DNA of 64,000 bases. Source: Bradyrhizobium sp. cir1 (GTDB lineage Bacteria > Pseudomonadota > Alphaproteobacteria > Rhizobiales > Xanthobacteraceae). Positions 16,246-24,015 of the stretch are shown in pieces. A program made the translations under genes and the position numbers. Under the pieces are notes generated by a model. That model worked only from the letters and a program-made list of their open reading frames with translations, searched no databases and was not told the origin of the DNA. The first letter of the stretch is position 1; each line of letters begins with the position of its first letter. Location: positions 160,289 through 224,288 of the forward strand of contig NZ_JACIHE010000013.1 in the NCBI RefSeq assembly GCF_014198245.1. The letters run 5' to 3'.

Positions 16246-17565
16246 ATGCATCTGATCAAGACAATTTCTTCCGACCGCCGGTCGATCCTGAAGGGCCTCG
16301 CGGCCGCAGCCGTCGCGCCGCTGGCGGCGCCGGCGCTTGCCGCCGAGGGCCTGCCGGCGCAGCCGACCGGACCTGCGGCCGCAATCGCCACCGACAAGGC
16401 CTATTGGACGCCCGTGAAGGGGCTCTATGCGGTGACGCCTGACGTCGTCAATCTGGAGAACGGCTTCTGGGGCATCATGGCCGAGCCGGTGAGGCGCGAG
16501 TTCATCCGCCTCTCCGACATGGTCAACTATCAGAACACCTATTACGCGCGGCAGCGCGCGGGCGCGGATTTCGAGGCCGTGCGGGCCAAGGTGGCGGCGG
16601 CGGTGGGTGCAGCGCCGGAGGAAATCGCGCTCACCCGCGGCGCGACCGAAGCGCTGCAGCTGCTCATCGGCGGCTACAACAGGCTGAAGCCCGGCGACGG
16701 CGTGCTCTACGCCGACCTCGACTACGATTCGATGCAATATGCCATGAACGCGCTGAAGGCGCGCCGCGGTGTCGACGTGGTCAAGTTCGACGTGCCGGAG
16801 CCGGCCACCCGACAGGGCGTGCTCGACGCCTATGCCCGCGCGCTCGAGGCGAATCCGAAGACCAGGCTTCTCCTCCTCACCCATGTCAGTCATCGCACCG
16901 GCCTCATCATGCCGGTCGCCGAGATCGCGCGCATGGCCAGGGCGAAGGGCATCGACATCATCCTCGACGCCGCTCATTCCTGGGGGCAGATGGACTTCAG
17001 GGTAAGCGAGCTCGAGGTCGATTTCGTCGGCTTCAACCTGCACAAATGGATCGGGGCGCCGGTCGGCGTGGGCTTCCTCTACATCAGGAAGGACCGCCTC
17101 GCCGACATCGATCGCGACCTCGGTGACGAGGATTTCCCGGAAACCGACATCCGCTCGCGGGTGCACACCGGCACGGTCAATTTCGCGACGGTGCTGACGG
17201 TGCCCACGGCCGTTGAACTGCATCAGCAGATCGGCGCTGCGGCGAAACAGGCGCGCCTGCGCTATCTGCGCGACTACTGGGTCAGTCGCAGCAGGGGCTT
17301 TAGGGACCTCGAGATCCTGACGCCGGATGAGGCGGGCCTCTATGGTGCGATCACCTCCTTCCGCCTCGCCGGCAAGACGAGCAAGGCCGACAACGACGCC
17401 ATCGTGGCGAAGCTCAGGGACACCTACAAGGTCCTGACGGTTCGCCGGGCGGGCGTCGCCAAGGGCCAGTGCATCCGCGTGACGCCGGCGCTCTACACCG
17501 ATGAGGCCGATCTCGACCGCCTCGTCGAGGCGCTTGCGGCCGTCACGGGGACGAAGGCGGGCTGA
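16246..17565 (+). CDS. Tat-exported PLP-dependent aminotransferase class V protein, isopenicillin N epimerase-like
   Basis: A 439-residue protein with an N-terminal twin-arginine signal (SSDRRSILKG followed by an Ala-rich hydrophobic stretch ending ALA-AEG), then a class V aminotransferase fold. TRGATEALQLLIGGY binds the cofactor phosphate, LDAAHSWGQMDF holds the aspartate, and FNLHKWIGAPVGVGFLYI contains the PLP lysine. Related enzymes include isopenicillin N epimerase-like and cysteine desulfurase-like proteins. Export of a PLP enzyme to the periplasm is uncommon but known for this group. GGAG at 16234–16237 supports this ATG. Confidence 0.88.
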   Translation: MHLIKTISSDRRSILKGLAAAAVAPLAAPALAAEGLPAQPTGPAAAIATDKAYWTPVKGLYAVTPDVVNLENGFWGIMAEPVRREFIRLSDMVNYQNTYYARQRAGADFEAVRAKVAAAVGAAPEEIALTRGATEALQLLIGGYNRLKPGDGVLYADLDYDSMQYAMNALKARRGVDVVKFDVPEPATRQGVLDAYARALEANPKTRLLLLTHVSHRTGLIMPVAEIARMARAKGIDIILDAAHSWGQMDFRVSELEVDFVGFNLHKWIGAPVGVGFLYIRKDRLADIDRDLGDEDFPETDIRSRVHTGTVNFATVLTVPTAVELHQQIGAAAKQARLRYLRDYWVSRSRGFRDLEILTPDEAGLYGAITSFRLAGKTSKADNDAIVAKLRDTYKVLTVRRAGVAKGQCIRVTPALYTDEADLDRLVEALAAVTGTKAG

Positions 17566-17773
17566 ACCCGAAGGGGGATTCAGCCAGTCGCAGTCGCGGT
17601 CGGTTTGCGTCAGCGCGTGATTGACGACACATATCATTCTCGCTGGAGCCGCGACGTGCCCCGGCAAGCATCTGCGCGTGGCGCCTATGTCCATTCGCGA
17701 TTGTGAGGCTCGAGCCCGAGCCAGGGTCCCGCTGCCGTGCTATTGCTGCCTCCGCAATGACGCGAGGCCAGCC

Positions 17774-18445
17774 ATGCTCCCGATTCCCGCCGACATCTTC
17801 ACCGAGCCCGAGGACGTCTCGCCCGACGCCCTCGCCAATCTCGGCCCGCTTCGCCGTCTTGCCGGCACGTGGCAGGCGGACAAGGGGATCGACATCAATC
17901 CGAAGGCGGAGGGGCCGGAGCGGCGGACCTTCATCGAGCGCATCAGGATGGACCCGATCGATCCGCAGGCCAACGGGCCGCAGCTGTTCTATGGCTTGCG
18001 CTATCACATCCACATCAACACGCCGGAAGAGGACATCACCTTCCACGACCAGGTCGGCTACTGGCTGTGGGAGCCCGCGACCGGGCTGATCATGCAGACG
18101 CTGGCGATCCCGCGCGGGCAGGTGCTGCTGGCCTCGGGCAAGGCCGCGCCGGACGACCGCAAGATCTCCGTCACGGCCAGGCGCGGCGATACCGCTTACG
18201 GGATCTGCTCGACCGACTTCCTGGAACAGGCCTTCCGCACTGATTCCTACCGTTGCGACATCGCCTTCAACGACGACGGAAGCTGGACCTATCTGATCCA
18301 GACCGAGTTGTTCGTCCGCGGCGCGCCGTTCAATCATCACGACACCAACACGCTCAAGCTGGTCGCGCCACCCAAGCTCAATCCGCTCGCGGTGATCGTC
18401 AACGATCGCGCCAAAGCCGACGGCGGTGGCGGAACGGCGGCTTGA
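17774..18445 (+). CDS. Heme-binding beta-barrel (nitrobindin-like) domain protein
   Basis: Encodes 223 residues. LRRLAGTWQADKG near the N-terminus, then alternating strands through HDQVGYWLWEPATGLIMQTLAIPRGQ and ending in FNHHDTNTLKLV, resemble nitrobindin/THAP4-like barrels. An upstream frame extends 51 codons but has no family similarity. It is 19 bases before the DHFR-like gene, suggesting an operon of three genes to 20468. Heme binding is inferred from the family, not shown. Confidence 0.72.
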   Translation: MLPIPADIFTEPEDVSPDALANLGPLRRLAGTWQADKGIDINPKAEGPERRTFIERIRMDPIDPQANGPQLFYGLRYHIHINTPEEDITFHDQVGYWLWEPATGLIMQTLAIPRGQVLLASGKAAPDDRKISVTARRGDTAYGICSTDFLEQAFRTDSYRCDIAFNDDGSWTYLIQTELFVRGAPFNHHDTNTLKLVAPPKLNPLAVIVNDRAKADGGGGTAA

Positions 18446-18464
18446 GCGTCATCAGGAGATTTGC

Positions 18465-19187
18465 ATGAAGCCGTACGTCATTTGCCTGATGCATTCGAGC
18501 CTCGACGGCCGCACGCATCCCAGCCGCTGGCGCCCGAAGGGCGCGGGCATGGACTGGTTCGAGAAGATCCATGAGGAGCTCGGCGGCGATGCCTGGGTGA
18601 TCGGCAGGGTTACCGGCTCGGAGTTCGCCAAGGGCAAGCCCTATCCCGCGAGGCGGGGCGAGACGTTTCCGCGCCAGAACTGGTTCGCGCGGCGCGACGC
18701 GAAAACCTACGGCGTCGTGCTCGACGCGCAGGGCAAGATCGGTTGGGGCCGTTCCGACATCGGCGGCGATCCGATCGTGGTGGTGCTGACCGAGAGCGTG
18801 CCGGATTCGCATCTCGCGGGGCTGCGTGGCGAGGGTGTATCCTACATCTTCGCCGGCAAGTCCGAGATCGACTCCGAGATCGACCTGGCGCTGGCGCTCG
18901 ACATCCTCAATCACGAGCTGGGGGTGAAGCGGCTGCTGGTGGAGGGCGGCGGCGTCGCCAACGGCGCCTTCCTGCGCGCCGGCCTGATCGACGAATTCAA
19001 CCTGATCCTCAGTCCCGCGATCGATGGCGCCAGCGGCGCGCCGTTCGTGTTCGATTCGATCGCAGCGGACAGCGACAAGCGCGCGCCTCTGGCCGCGATG
19101 ACGCTGGAGAGCGTGCGTGAGCTCGGCGGCGGCGTCCTGCTGCTGCGCTATCTGATCAAGAACGATCCGCAAGGCGTGGCCGGGTAA
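18465..19187 (+). CDS. Dihydrofolate reductase/RibD C-terminal domain family protein
   Basis: A 240-residue NAD(P)H-dependent reductase-like protein. MKPYVICLMHSSLDGRTHP is the RibD/DHFR-like N-terminus, DAWVIGRVTGSEF follows, and LGVKRLLVEGGGVANGAFLRAGLIDEFNLILSPAIDG is the RibD C-terminal signature. AGGAGATTTGC precedes the ATG. As a stand-alone RibD_C protein, it may reduce a pterin, pyrimidine or other compound; no riboflavin genes are nearby. Confidence 0.88.
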   Translation: MKPYVICLMHSSLDGRTHPSRWRPKGAGMDWFEKIHEELGGDAWVIGRVTGSEFAKGKPYPARRGETFPRQNWFARRDAKTYGVVLDAQGKIGWGRSDIGGDPIVVVLTESVPDSHLAGLRGEGVSYIFAGKSEIDSEIDLALALDILNHELGVKRLLVEGGGVANGAFLRAGLIDEFNLILSPAIDGASGAPFVFDSIAADSDKRAPLAAMTLESVRELGGGVLLLRYLIKNDPQGVAG

Positions 19188-19196
19188 AGCGTCGCC

Positions 19197-20468
19197 ATGT
19201 CGGACATGTCGGAGCACATTGTCATCGTCGGCGCGGGGGCGGCCGGCCTGATGGCGGCGCGCGGGCTCGTGCGCGCCGGCAAGAGGGTGACCATCCTCGA
19301 AGCACGCGAGCGCTGCGGCGGTCGCATCCATCCGCTGCCGGCATCGGAGTTCGGTTACCCCGCCGATGGCGGCGCCGAATTCGTCCATGGCGAGGCGCCG
19401 GTCACGCGCGCCCTGCTGCGCGAGGCGGGGCTGTCGCTTCAGGAGATCGAAGGAACGCAATGGAGCTTTGACGGCACAGGACTCTCGCGCGAGGACCGGC
19501 ACGATCCGCATGAGGCGGAGCTGCATGCCGTGCTCGCGGAGTTGAAGGACGATCTCACCGTCACCGATTTCCTGCGCCGCCATTTTGCCGGACCCGAATA
19601 CGACCGGCTGCGCTATTCCGTCGAGCGCATGGTCGAAGGCTACGATGCGGCCGATCCGGCGCGCGCCTCCATTCTGGCGCTGCGCGAGGAATGGATGGAC
19701 GGCGGGCACCACACCCAGGCGCGCATCGTCGGCGGTTATGGCGCGCTGATCGAATTTCTGGCGGCCGAGTGCCGCGGGCATGGCGCCGCGATCCGCTTCG
19801 GCTGCGTGGTGTCGGCCATCGAAGAGGCGAGCGGCGCGCTCGTCATCCGTTGCGCCAATGGCGAGGTGCACGGCTGCGATCGCGCCATCGTCACCGTTCC
19901 GCTGCCGCTGTTGCGCGAGATCGCTCTGCCTGCGGCTGCACGGGCGAAGGCCGCTGCCGCCCACGACATCGGCTTCGGCAGCGTGATCAAAATCCTGCTG
20001 CGCTTCGCGCGGCCATGGTGGCGCGAGCGCAAGCCTGACCTCGCCGACATGACCTTCCTGCTGTCGGGCGAGGCTATCCCGGTGTGGTGGACGCGCTATC
20101 CGGACCAGCACCCGGTGCTCACCGGCTGGTTCGGTGGCCCGCGGACGGCGGAGCTGTCGCATCTTGATTCGCAAGGACTGGTCGACGCTGGACTGGACTC
20201 GCTCGCCACGATCTTCGGCCTGCCCCGCGAGGATGTCGCGCGCGAGCTCGTCGCGGCCGCGGCGACCAACTGGGCACATGACCGCTTCGCCCGCGGCGCC
20301 TATTCCTGGGCGACGCCGCGCACGCGCGACGCGCAGGCGATCCTCGCGCGCGCCGACGGTGCCGTGCTGTTCTCCGGCGAAGCGCTTTATCGCGGCCGCG
20401 ACATGGGTACGGTCGAGGCCGCGCTGGCGAGCGGGCTGGCGACGGCGGAGACGATCTTGCGCGGATGA
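19197..20468 (+). CDS. Flavin monoamine oxidase family protein
   Basis: A 423-residue FAD enzyme. IVIVGAGAAGLMAARGL followed by VTILEARERCGGRI is the amine-oxidase FAD signature, GGYGALIEFLAAEC is mid-protein, and the C-terminal FSGEALYRGRDMGTVEAALASGLATAE closes the flavin site. It begins nine bases after the RibD-like gene and ends at a strong terminator. The substrate amine is unknown; plant-type polyamine oxidase-like proteins are the nearest group I recall. Confidence 0.88.
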   Translation: MSDMSEHIVIVGAGAAGLMAARGLVRAGKRVTILEARERCGGRIHPLPASEFGYPADGGAEFVHGEAPVTRALLREAGLSLQEIEGTQWSFDGTGLSREDRHDPHEAELHAVLAELKDDLTVTDFLRRHFAGPEYDRLRYSVERMVEGYDAADPARASILALREEWMDGGHHTQARIVGGYGALIEFLAAECRGHGAAIRFGCVVSAIEEASGALVIRCANGEVHGCDRAIVTVPLPLLREIALPAAARAKAAAAHDIGFGSVIKILLRFARPWWRERKPDLADMTFLLSGEAIPVWWTRYPDQHPVLTGWFGGPRTAELSHLDSQGLVDAGLDSLATIFGLPREDVARELVAAAATNWAHDRFARGAYSWATPRTRDAQAILARADGAVLFSGEALYRGRDMGTVEAALASGLATAETILRG

Positions 20469-20470
20469 AA

Positions 20471-20496
20471 AAAGGCCCGCGCATTCGCGGGCCTTT
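20471..20496. terminator. Bidirectional intrinsic terminator
   Basis: AAAGGCCCGCG–CATT–CGCGGGCCTTT forms a perfect 11-base-pair stem with A and T flanks on either side. It lies between the amine oxidase stop (plus strand) and the stop of the minus-strand secreted protein gene, and can end both transcripts. Confidence 0.9.
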
Positions 20497-20517
20497 GGTT
20501 CGTCCGCGCCGGCCAGT

Positions 20518-20820
20518 TTACCAGCGGCTGCCGCCGAAGCCGAACGTTACACTCGGACCGCCGCTGTAATAACCGTACGGTCCGCCGCCGTAATAGCCGT
20601 GGTGCCGCGGGTAATATCCGTAGTTCCGGTAGTGCGGACGATAATAGCCGTGGTGGGGATGGCGCCAGTGATGATGGCGGTAGCCATGATGGTGCCGGTG
20701 TTGCGCGCTGATGTCGGTCGGCGCGTTCTGCTTCGCGCTCGTGGTGTTGGCCGCGTACGCCGCCGATCCGCCAGCCAGCGCCGCGGCACCGATGGCCATC
20801 ACGGCAATGAGATACTTCAT
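20518..20820 (-). CDS. Small secreted His/Tyr/Gly-rich protein
   Basis: A 100-residue protein with an N-terminal signal peptide (MKYLIAVMAIGAAALAGGSA, cleavage near AYA-AN) and a mature part made of runs such as HRHHHGYRHHHWRHPHHG and HGYYGGGPYGYYSGG. About twenty histidines suggest metal binding in the periplasm or cell surface, but this is inference. No domain is recognised. A similar low-complexity secreted protein is at 59049. Confidence 0.78.
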   Translation of the reverse strand: MKYLIAVMAIGAAALAGGSAAYAANTTSAKQNAPTDISAQHRHHHGYRHHHWRHPHHGYYRPHYRNYGYYPRHHGYYGGGPYGYYSGGPSVTFGFGGSRW

Positions 20821-20976
20821 GTCATCACTCCAGTTGAATGTCGTGTGACAACACATGGGTGCTGGCTGCGTTCCGGCCAGAGCGGGCGTCGAAACGACGC
20901 AGCGCGCGATGCCACGCGAATGATCGCATGTCGTGGGATTTATTGTCGCATCACGGCGCGCGCCGCGCCGCTGCCA

Positions 20977-21546
20977 TCACTTCGCCGCGAATGACGCGAT
21001 CACGTCACCGGCCGTGACGATGCGCGCGAATTCGCCGTTGAGATTCGACAGCGTCATCGCGTGGATCTCCGCGGCGGAATGCACATCGCCGTCCGGTCCG
21101 ACCCGGTCGAATGTCCAGGTCGCATCGCGCACCAGGCGCGCATCGAAGCCGAGATTGCCGGCCATCCGCGTCGTCGTCTCGACGCAATGATTGGTGGTGG
21201 CGCCGCAGATGACGAGCGTGGTGATGCCGCTTGCACGCAGGCGCGTCTCGAGGTCCGTGCCGATGAAGGCGCTGTTGACGCGCTTGACGATCACAGGCTC
21301 GCCGTCCTGTTCGCGCGCCTCGTCCTTGACGGCATAGCCGGAACGCGACGGCAGAAACGACGAATTCGGCTGCGTGCCCTCGTGGCGGATGTGGAAGATC
21401 GGCGCACGATTCGTCCGGAAAGCCGCGAGCAGTTCGGCGATGCGTGCCACTGCATCCGGATTGTTGCGCCGCTTGCCCGCCGCCTCCCATTCATCGAATG
21501 CGCGCTGGACGTCGACGACGATGAGGGCGGGGAGGGAAGCGGGCAT
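20977..21546 (-). CDS. Isochorismatase-family cysteine hydrolase
   Basis: A 189-residue cysteine hydrolase. The catalytic triad is visible as Asp12 (LIVVDVQRAF), Lys88 (IVKRVNSAF) and Cys121 (VICGATTNHCVETT), with the usual cis-peptide neighbourhood before the cysteine. Members hydrolyse isochorismate, nicotinamide or other amides; no siderophore or pyridine-nucleotide genes are adjacent, so the substrate is open. The DUF3088 gene lies 86 bases upstream in the same direction. Confidence 0.9.
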   Translation of the reverse strand: MPASLPALIVVDVQRAFDEWEAAGKRRNNPDAVARIAELLAAFRTNRAPIFHIRHEGTQPNSSFLPSRSGYAVKDEAREQDGEPVIVKRVNSAFIGTDLETRLRASGITTLVICGATTNHCVETTTRMAGNLGFDARLVRDATWTFDRVGPDGDVHSAAEIHAMTLSNLNGEFARIVTAGDVIASFAAK

Positions 21547-21632
21547 GGTGGGGCCTTCAGATGTTTGTCGAGCCGACTATGCGCGGCGATCGGGCGGGCG
21601 CAATGCCAATCTTCCCTCGTTTCGCGACGTCG

Positions 21633-21980
21633 TCACGGATGCGGATCGGGAAAGCCGTGGCGTTCGGAGAGCGCGGCGAGGATGGTGTCCTTGTCGGCGA
21701 TGAAGGCGCGGCCCTGATGGCTGCCGGTCTGGTGCCGCGACGTCGCGCCGTCTGCCAGCACGAGCAGCGGCAGCGACTGGTTCTCCTCACCCACCAGTGC
21801 GATCACCGCCTGCCGCGGGCGCGGCCACGCGATGCGTTCGACGTCGAGCCGTTCGGCAAGCTGTGGAAACGAGGCGAGCACGCCCTCGATCAGCGCGCAA
21901 TGCCAGCAATAGAAGCGGCGGCCCGGGAAGGCGGGATCCTCGAAGCTGGGGCGCAGCAGGAACAGGCGGTCACGCGTCAT
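21633..21980 (-). CDS. DUF3088 family protein, thioredoxin-like
   Basis: A 115-residue protein starting MTRDRLFLLRPSFEDPAFPG. FYCWHCALIEG provides a CxxC in thioredoxin-like position, and FIADKDTILAALSERHG ends the domain. GGAGCGACCC precedes the ATG. It is divergent from the acyl-CoA synthetase gene and probably co-transcribed with the downstream isochorismatase-like gene. Redox function is suggested by the CxxC only. Confidence 0.8.
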   Translation of the reverse strand: MTRDRLFLLRPSFEDPAFPGRRFYCWHCALIEGVLASFPQLAERLDVERIAWPRPRQAVIALVGEENQSLPLLVLADGATSRHQTGSHQGRAFIADKDTILAALSERHGFPDPHP

Positions 21981-22056
21981 GGGTCGCTCCGAAGCATGGG
22001 CCGCCTTGCTGAGGATCAAGGTGGCCCGAACTGGCCGGCCTAGTGTCGAGGTCCCA

Positions 22057-22075
22057 GATTGATGTGGAATCAATC
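22057..22075. promoter_or_regulatory. Inverted repeat GATTGAT–GTGGA–ATCAATC
   Basis: A perfect 7-base inverted repeat with a 5-base centre lies 18 bases before the acyl-CoA synthetase start and in the divergent gap with the DUF3088 gene. Its position over the leader or promoter fits a repressor operator. It resembles an FNR box but has a centre one base too long. Confidence 0.5.
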
Positions 22076-22093
22076 AGGCCAGGAAAGGACGCC

Positions 22094-23908
22094 ATGCCGG
22101 GGCCGATCAGTCAACCGCAGACGCTCGCGGACGTCAGGACATTGCCGGAGCTGCTGCGCTGGCGCATCAACGCGACGCCGGCGGCGGAGGCCTATCGCCA
22201 TTTCGACGGCAAGGCTGCGCGCTGGGTCGGCCAGTCCTGGCACGAGATCGACGTGGAATTCGAAAGATGGCGGCAGGCGCTGGCGGCGGAGGGCTTTGCG
22301 CCAGGCGAACGCGTCGCCATCCTGATGCCGAACGGCATTCCGCATGTTGCGATGGACCAGGCGGCGCTGTCGCGCGGCCTCGTGCCGGTGCCGATGCATG
22401 CGGTCGATAACCCCGACAGTATCACCTATATCCTCGCCGATTCCGGCGCGCTGCTGCTGTTTGTCGACACGCTGGAACGCTGGCGGGCGATCGCTGCAAC
22501 CGGACAGCCGCTCGATGCGCTCAAGCGCATCGTCTGCGCCGACATGACCGGGCCGGGACCTGCCGATACGCGCATCATCGCGCTCGACGCATGGCTCGCG
22601 AGCGCACCTGAAGCCACCGCGCCATTGCCGGACGTTGCGGTGGAACCAGACGATCTTGCCGCCATCGTCTACACCTCGGGCACGACCGGGCGGCCGAAGG
22701 GCGTGATGCTGTCCCACGACAACGTGATCGCCAATGTCCAGGCGATCGCGCGGCGGATCGCCGCCGAACCGCACGACGTCTTCCTGTCCTTCCTGCCGCT
22801 CTCGCACACCTTCGAGCGCACCGGCGGCTATTACTATCCGATCGCGGCCGGGGCCTGCGTCGCCTATGCGCGCTCGGTGCCGCTGTTGTCGGAAGATCTG
22901 AGGCATGTGCGGCCGACGGTGCTGATCTCGGTGCCGCGGATCTATGAGCGCATCTACGCGCTGATCGTGCAGCATCGCGCATCGGCCGGAGCCCTCGAGC
23001 GGGCGCTGCTCGACCTCACGATCGCCGTCGGCGGTCGGCGTTTTGACGCGCGGCAGCGGCGCGCCGCGCCGTCGCTGCCGGATCGGCTGGCCTGGCCGTT
23101 GCTGCAGAGGCTCGTCGCCGACAAGGTGCTGGCGCAGCTCGGTGGTAGGCTGCGCATCGCGGTCTCCGGCGGCGCGCCGATCGCCGAGCCGGTCATCCGG
23201 CTGTTTCTCGCGCTGGGGCTCGACATCCTCCAGGGTTACGGCATGACCGAAACCTCGCCGGTGGTCTCGGTCAATACGCCCGAGGACAACGATCCGCATT
23301 CGGTCGGCCATGTGCTCGATGGCGTCGAGGTCAGGCTGGGTGAGAACGACGAGCTGCTGGTCCGCGGCCGCAACGTGATGCTCGGTTACTGGCACAAGCC
23401 AGAGGAGACGCGCCGCGTGAAGCAAGCCGACGGCTGGCTGCACACCGGCGACCAGGCGCGCATCGAGAACGGCCGCATCACCATCACCGGCCGCATCAAG
23501 GACATTCTGGTGACGTCCACCGGCGAGAAAATCGCGCCGGTGGACCTGGAAACCGCAATCCTCGCCGATCCCCTGTTCGAGCAGGCGCTGGTGATCGGCG
23601 AGCAGCGCCCGTTCCTCACCGCGCTGGTCGTGCTCAACGCCAAGGCCTGGACGCAGGAGAAGGAAAGGCTGGCTGCGAGCGGTAAGCAAGGCGGCGCGGC
23701 GGAGCGGGCCGCGCTGCTGGCGCGCATCGCGTCCGCCGTGAAGGCCTATCCGTCCTACGCGACGCCGCGCGCGGTGTGGTGGACGCTGGACCCCTGGACC
23801 ATTGGCGCTGGTCTCCTCACGCCGACGCTGAAGAACAAGCGTCCCGCGCTCGAACACCGCTTCGCCGCGGAGATCGAGCAGATCTACGCGAAGAAGCCGC
23901 GGCAATAA
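22094..23908 (+). CDS. AMP-dependent long-chain acyl-CoA synthetase
   Basis: A 604-residue adenylate-forming enzyme that activates fatty acids to acyl-CoA. AIVYTSGTTGRPKGVMLSH is the ATP-binding loop; GYGMTETSPVVSVN and DGWLHTGDQARI follow, and ITGRIKDILVTSTGEKIAP leads to the C-terminal domain. AGGAAAGG sits six bases upstream of the ATG at 22094, which is preferred to upstream codons. Oleate hydratase begins 107 bases downstream, so the pair may handle the same long-chain acids. Confidence 0.92.
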   Translation: MPGPISQPQTLADVRTLPELLRWRINATPAAEAYRHFDGKAARWVGQSWHEIDVEFERWRQALAAEGFAPGERVAILMPNGIPHVAMDQAALSRGLVPVPMHAVDNPDSITYILADSGALLLFVDTLERWRAIAATGQPLDALKRIVCADMTGPGPADTRIIALDAWLASAPEATAPLPDVAVEPDDLAAIVYTSGTTGRPKGVMLSHDNVIANVQAIARRIAAEPHDVFLSFLPLSHTFERTGGYYYPIAAGACVAYARSVPLLSEDLRHVRPTVLISVPRIYERIYALIVQHRASAGALERALLDLTIAVGGRRFDARQRRAAPSLPDRLAWPLLQRLVADKVLAQLGGRLRIAVSGGAPIAEPVIRLFLALGLDILQGYGMTETSPVVSVNTPEDNDPHSVGHVLDGVEVRLGENDELLVRGRNVMLGYWHKPEETRRVKQADGWLHTGDQARIENGRITITGRIKDILVTSTGEKIAPVDLETAILADPLFEQALVIGEQRPFLTALVVLNAKAWTQEKERLAASGKQGGAAERAALLARIASAVKAYPSYATPRAVWWTLDPWTIGAGLLTPTLKNKRPALEHRFAAEIEQIYAKKPRQ

Positions 23909-24015
23909 CGTCGACGTGATTTCCGCTGCTCGCCGCGCTTGATCCAGCGCAACTCTGGCTGCGCGTCGCCATGCAATGTCGCTTTTGGAAAGTGGAATTG
24001 CAATCGAGGCAGGTC

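Noticed and set aside
18399..20279. A 626-codon minus-strand frame opposite the RibD-like and amine oxidase genes
   Set aside because: Shadow of two recognised genes; no family features.
22058..22074. FNR/FixK box reading TTGAT–GTGGA–ATCAA
   Set aside because: The centre is five bases, not four as required for Crp/FNR-type dimers, so it is listed as an unassigned palindrome.
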